Source of the DNA: Bacillota bacterium
Lineage (GTDB): Bacteria; Bacillota; Clostridia; Lachnospirales; Lachnospiraceae
Assembly: GCA_023392615.1 (NCBI GenBank)
Contig: JAEVYT010000005.1
Location: 62,001 to 126,000, forward strand
Length of the DNA stretch: 64,000 bases
Reading direction: 5' to 3'
A program made the translations under genes and the position numbers. Positions 63,453 through 64,000 of this stretch are shown in pieces. Position 1 is the first letter of the stretch. The number at the start of each line of letters is the position of its first letter. A model generated the notes under the pieces. That model was not told the DNA's origin and searched no databases. It worked only from the letters and a program-made list of their open reading frames with translations.

Positions 63453-64000
63453 ATGAAGAAACCGTTAATTATTATACTCGCTGCTGCTGCGTTATTAGTA
63501 ACCGCACTGTCAGCTGCATGGGCTAATAATTTTTATATTACTTTGCTAATCTCAGGTTATAGCACCTCTGATGTTAAGATTATAGATACCAGTCACAATG
63601 AAAATGATAAAGAATTCAAAGTTATAAAAACTTCCTCAAAGGATAAATCAGATGCTCTTGCTATTCTTACAAAGAACTCGCTTGGAATATGGAGTATAAC
63701 TCAGAAACAGGAGAATATAGAATCCAGACCGATTACTACAATCGGGTGGGTCAATAAGGGTGAAGTAAAACGCTATACATTCAAAGATGGCGGAGTTATC
63801 GAAAATGAGTGGAATATTGTATATTGTGGCAATAATGCAATTAAGCTAATCCAATTTAATCCGGGCCAAATACCGGAGAATGTTACTGTTAACATTCAGC
63901 AAAATGGTTCCTCTTATCTTATTCATTTAATATCCTTTGCCGATTCAAATACAGTTAGTAAATTTGATGTACCGGCCATATTAACGGATAACGGTTGCCT
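63453..64000 (+). CDS. Secreted or membrane-anchored protein, unknown (partial)
   Basis: The first 182 codons of a protein cut by the right edge. The N-terminus MKKPLIIILAAAALLVTALSA is a signal peptide or anchor with an AWA-type cleavage site near residue 24. The rest is polar with several VKI/VKF-type beta strands and TIGWVNKGEVKRYTFKDGG near residue 95. No domain recognised. AAAGGGG stands seven bases upstream of the ATG. It is divergent from the ABC-LytTR operon. Confidence 0.65.
   Translation, partial: MKKPLIIILAAAALLVTALSAAWANNFYITLLISGYSTSDVKIIDTSHNENDKEFKVIKTSSKDKSDALAILTKNSLGIWSITQKQENIESRPITTIGWVNKGEVKRYTFKDGGVIENEWNIVYCGNNAIKLIQFNPGQIPENVTVNIQQNGSSYLIHLISFADSNTVSKFDVPAILTDNGC

Overview
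The window looks like chromosome from a motile, spore-forming, low-GC Clostridium-type Firmicute, most likely a Lachnospiraceae member close to Lachnoclostridium (Clostridium) phytofermentans. This rests on the AT-rich sequence, strong GGAGG ribosome binding sites, flagellin with FliS and MotAB, a BofA/YaaL sporulation pair, a Flp-type Tad pilus locus with DUF5702 and FHA proteins, ATP-dependent PEP carboxykinase, a T-box-controlled metG and a YesMN-controlled sugar importer. The genus is inference; no rRNA or tRNA gene was seen.

Left part (1-14 kb). After the end of a cyclodeaminase gene and two small genes comes a TSCPD-protein/murG pair. Facing it is the most unusual unit of the window: a six-gene operon, blaI - blaR1 - DUF362 lipoprotein - tatA - tatC - polyferredoxin. 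It has its own promoter carrying two BlaI-like operators. The two non-regulatory cargo proteins both carry twin-arginine motifs, so the operon seems to encode a sensor, a minimal Tat translocase and its iron-sulfur or redox substrates together. Housekeeping genes follow: a HIT protein, a soluble histidine kinase, a flavodoxin-SCP2 fusion, a rhomboid protease and glycerol kinase.

Tad pilus (14-26 kb). A minus-strand operon runs from a CpaE-like protein through the CpaF ATPase, TadB, TadC, Flp pilin, a DUF5702 protein, two TadE-like pseudopilins and the prepilin peptidase to an FHA-domain protein. Oddities are a CpaE-like protein without a P-loop, a TadC with a large extracytoplasmic Ig-like insert, a pseudopilin with two Cys-rich modules, and a long inverted repeat inside the operon.

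Motility block (26-35 kb). motAB, bofA and yaaL, then fliS, flagellin and an 1141-residue FliK-like protein with a sigma-D-type promoter. Between yaaL and fliS lies about 400 bp of degenerate 17-bp tandem repeats that no gene explains.

Metabolism (35-50 kb). A DUF885 lipoprotein peptidase, pckA, and an importer operon (binding protein, two permeases, GH31 alpha-xylosidase) divergent from its YesMN two-component system. metG follows, behind a complete T-box leader with an AUG specifier.

Right part (50-64 kb). A DUF4846-CapA fusion, a possible PD-(D/E)XK nuclease, an S1-domain protein and a RelQ-type alarmone synthetase. A heterodimeric ABC exporter pair of the BmrCD/LmrCD type lies behind a short leader ORF and an intrinsic terminator, which suggests ribosome-mediated attenuation. 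An ABC-2 transporter/LytTR/DUF3021 operon has direct repeats just upstream of its promoter. The window ends inside a secreted protein gene.
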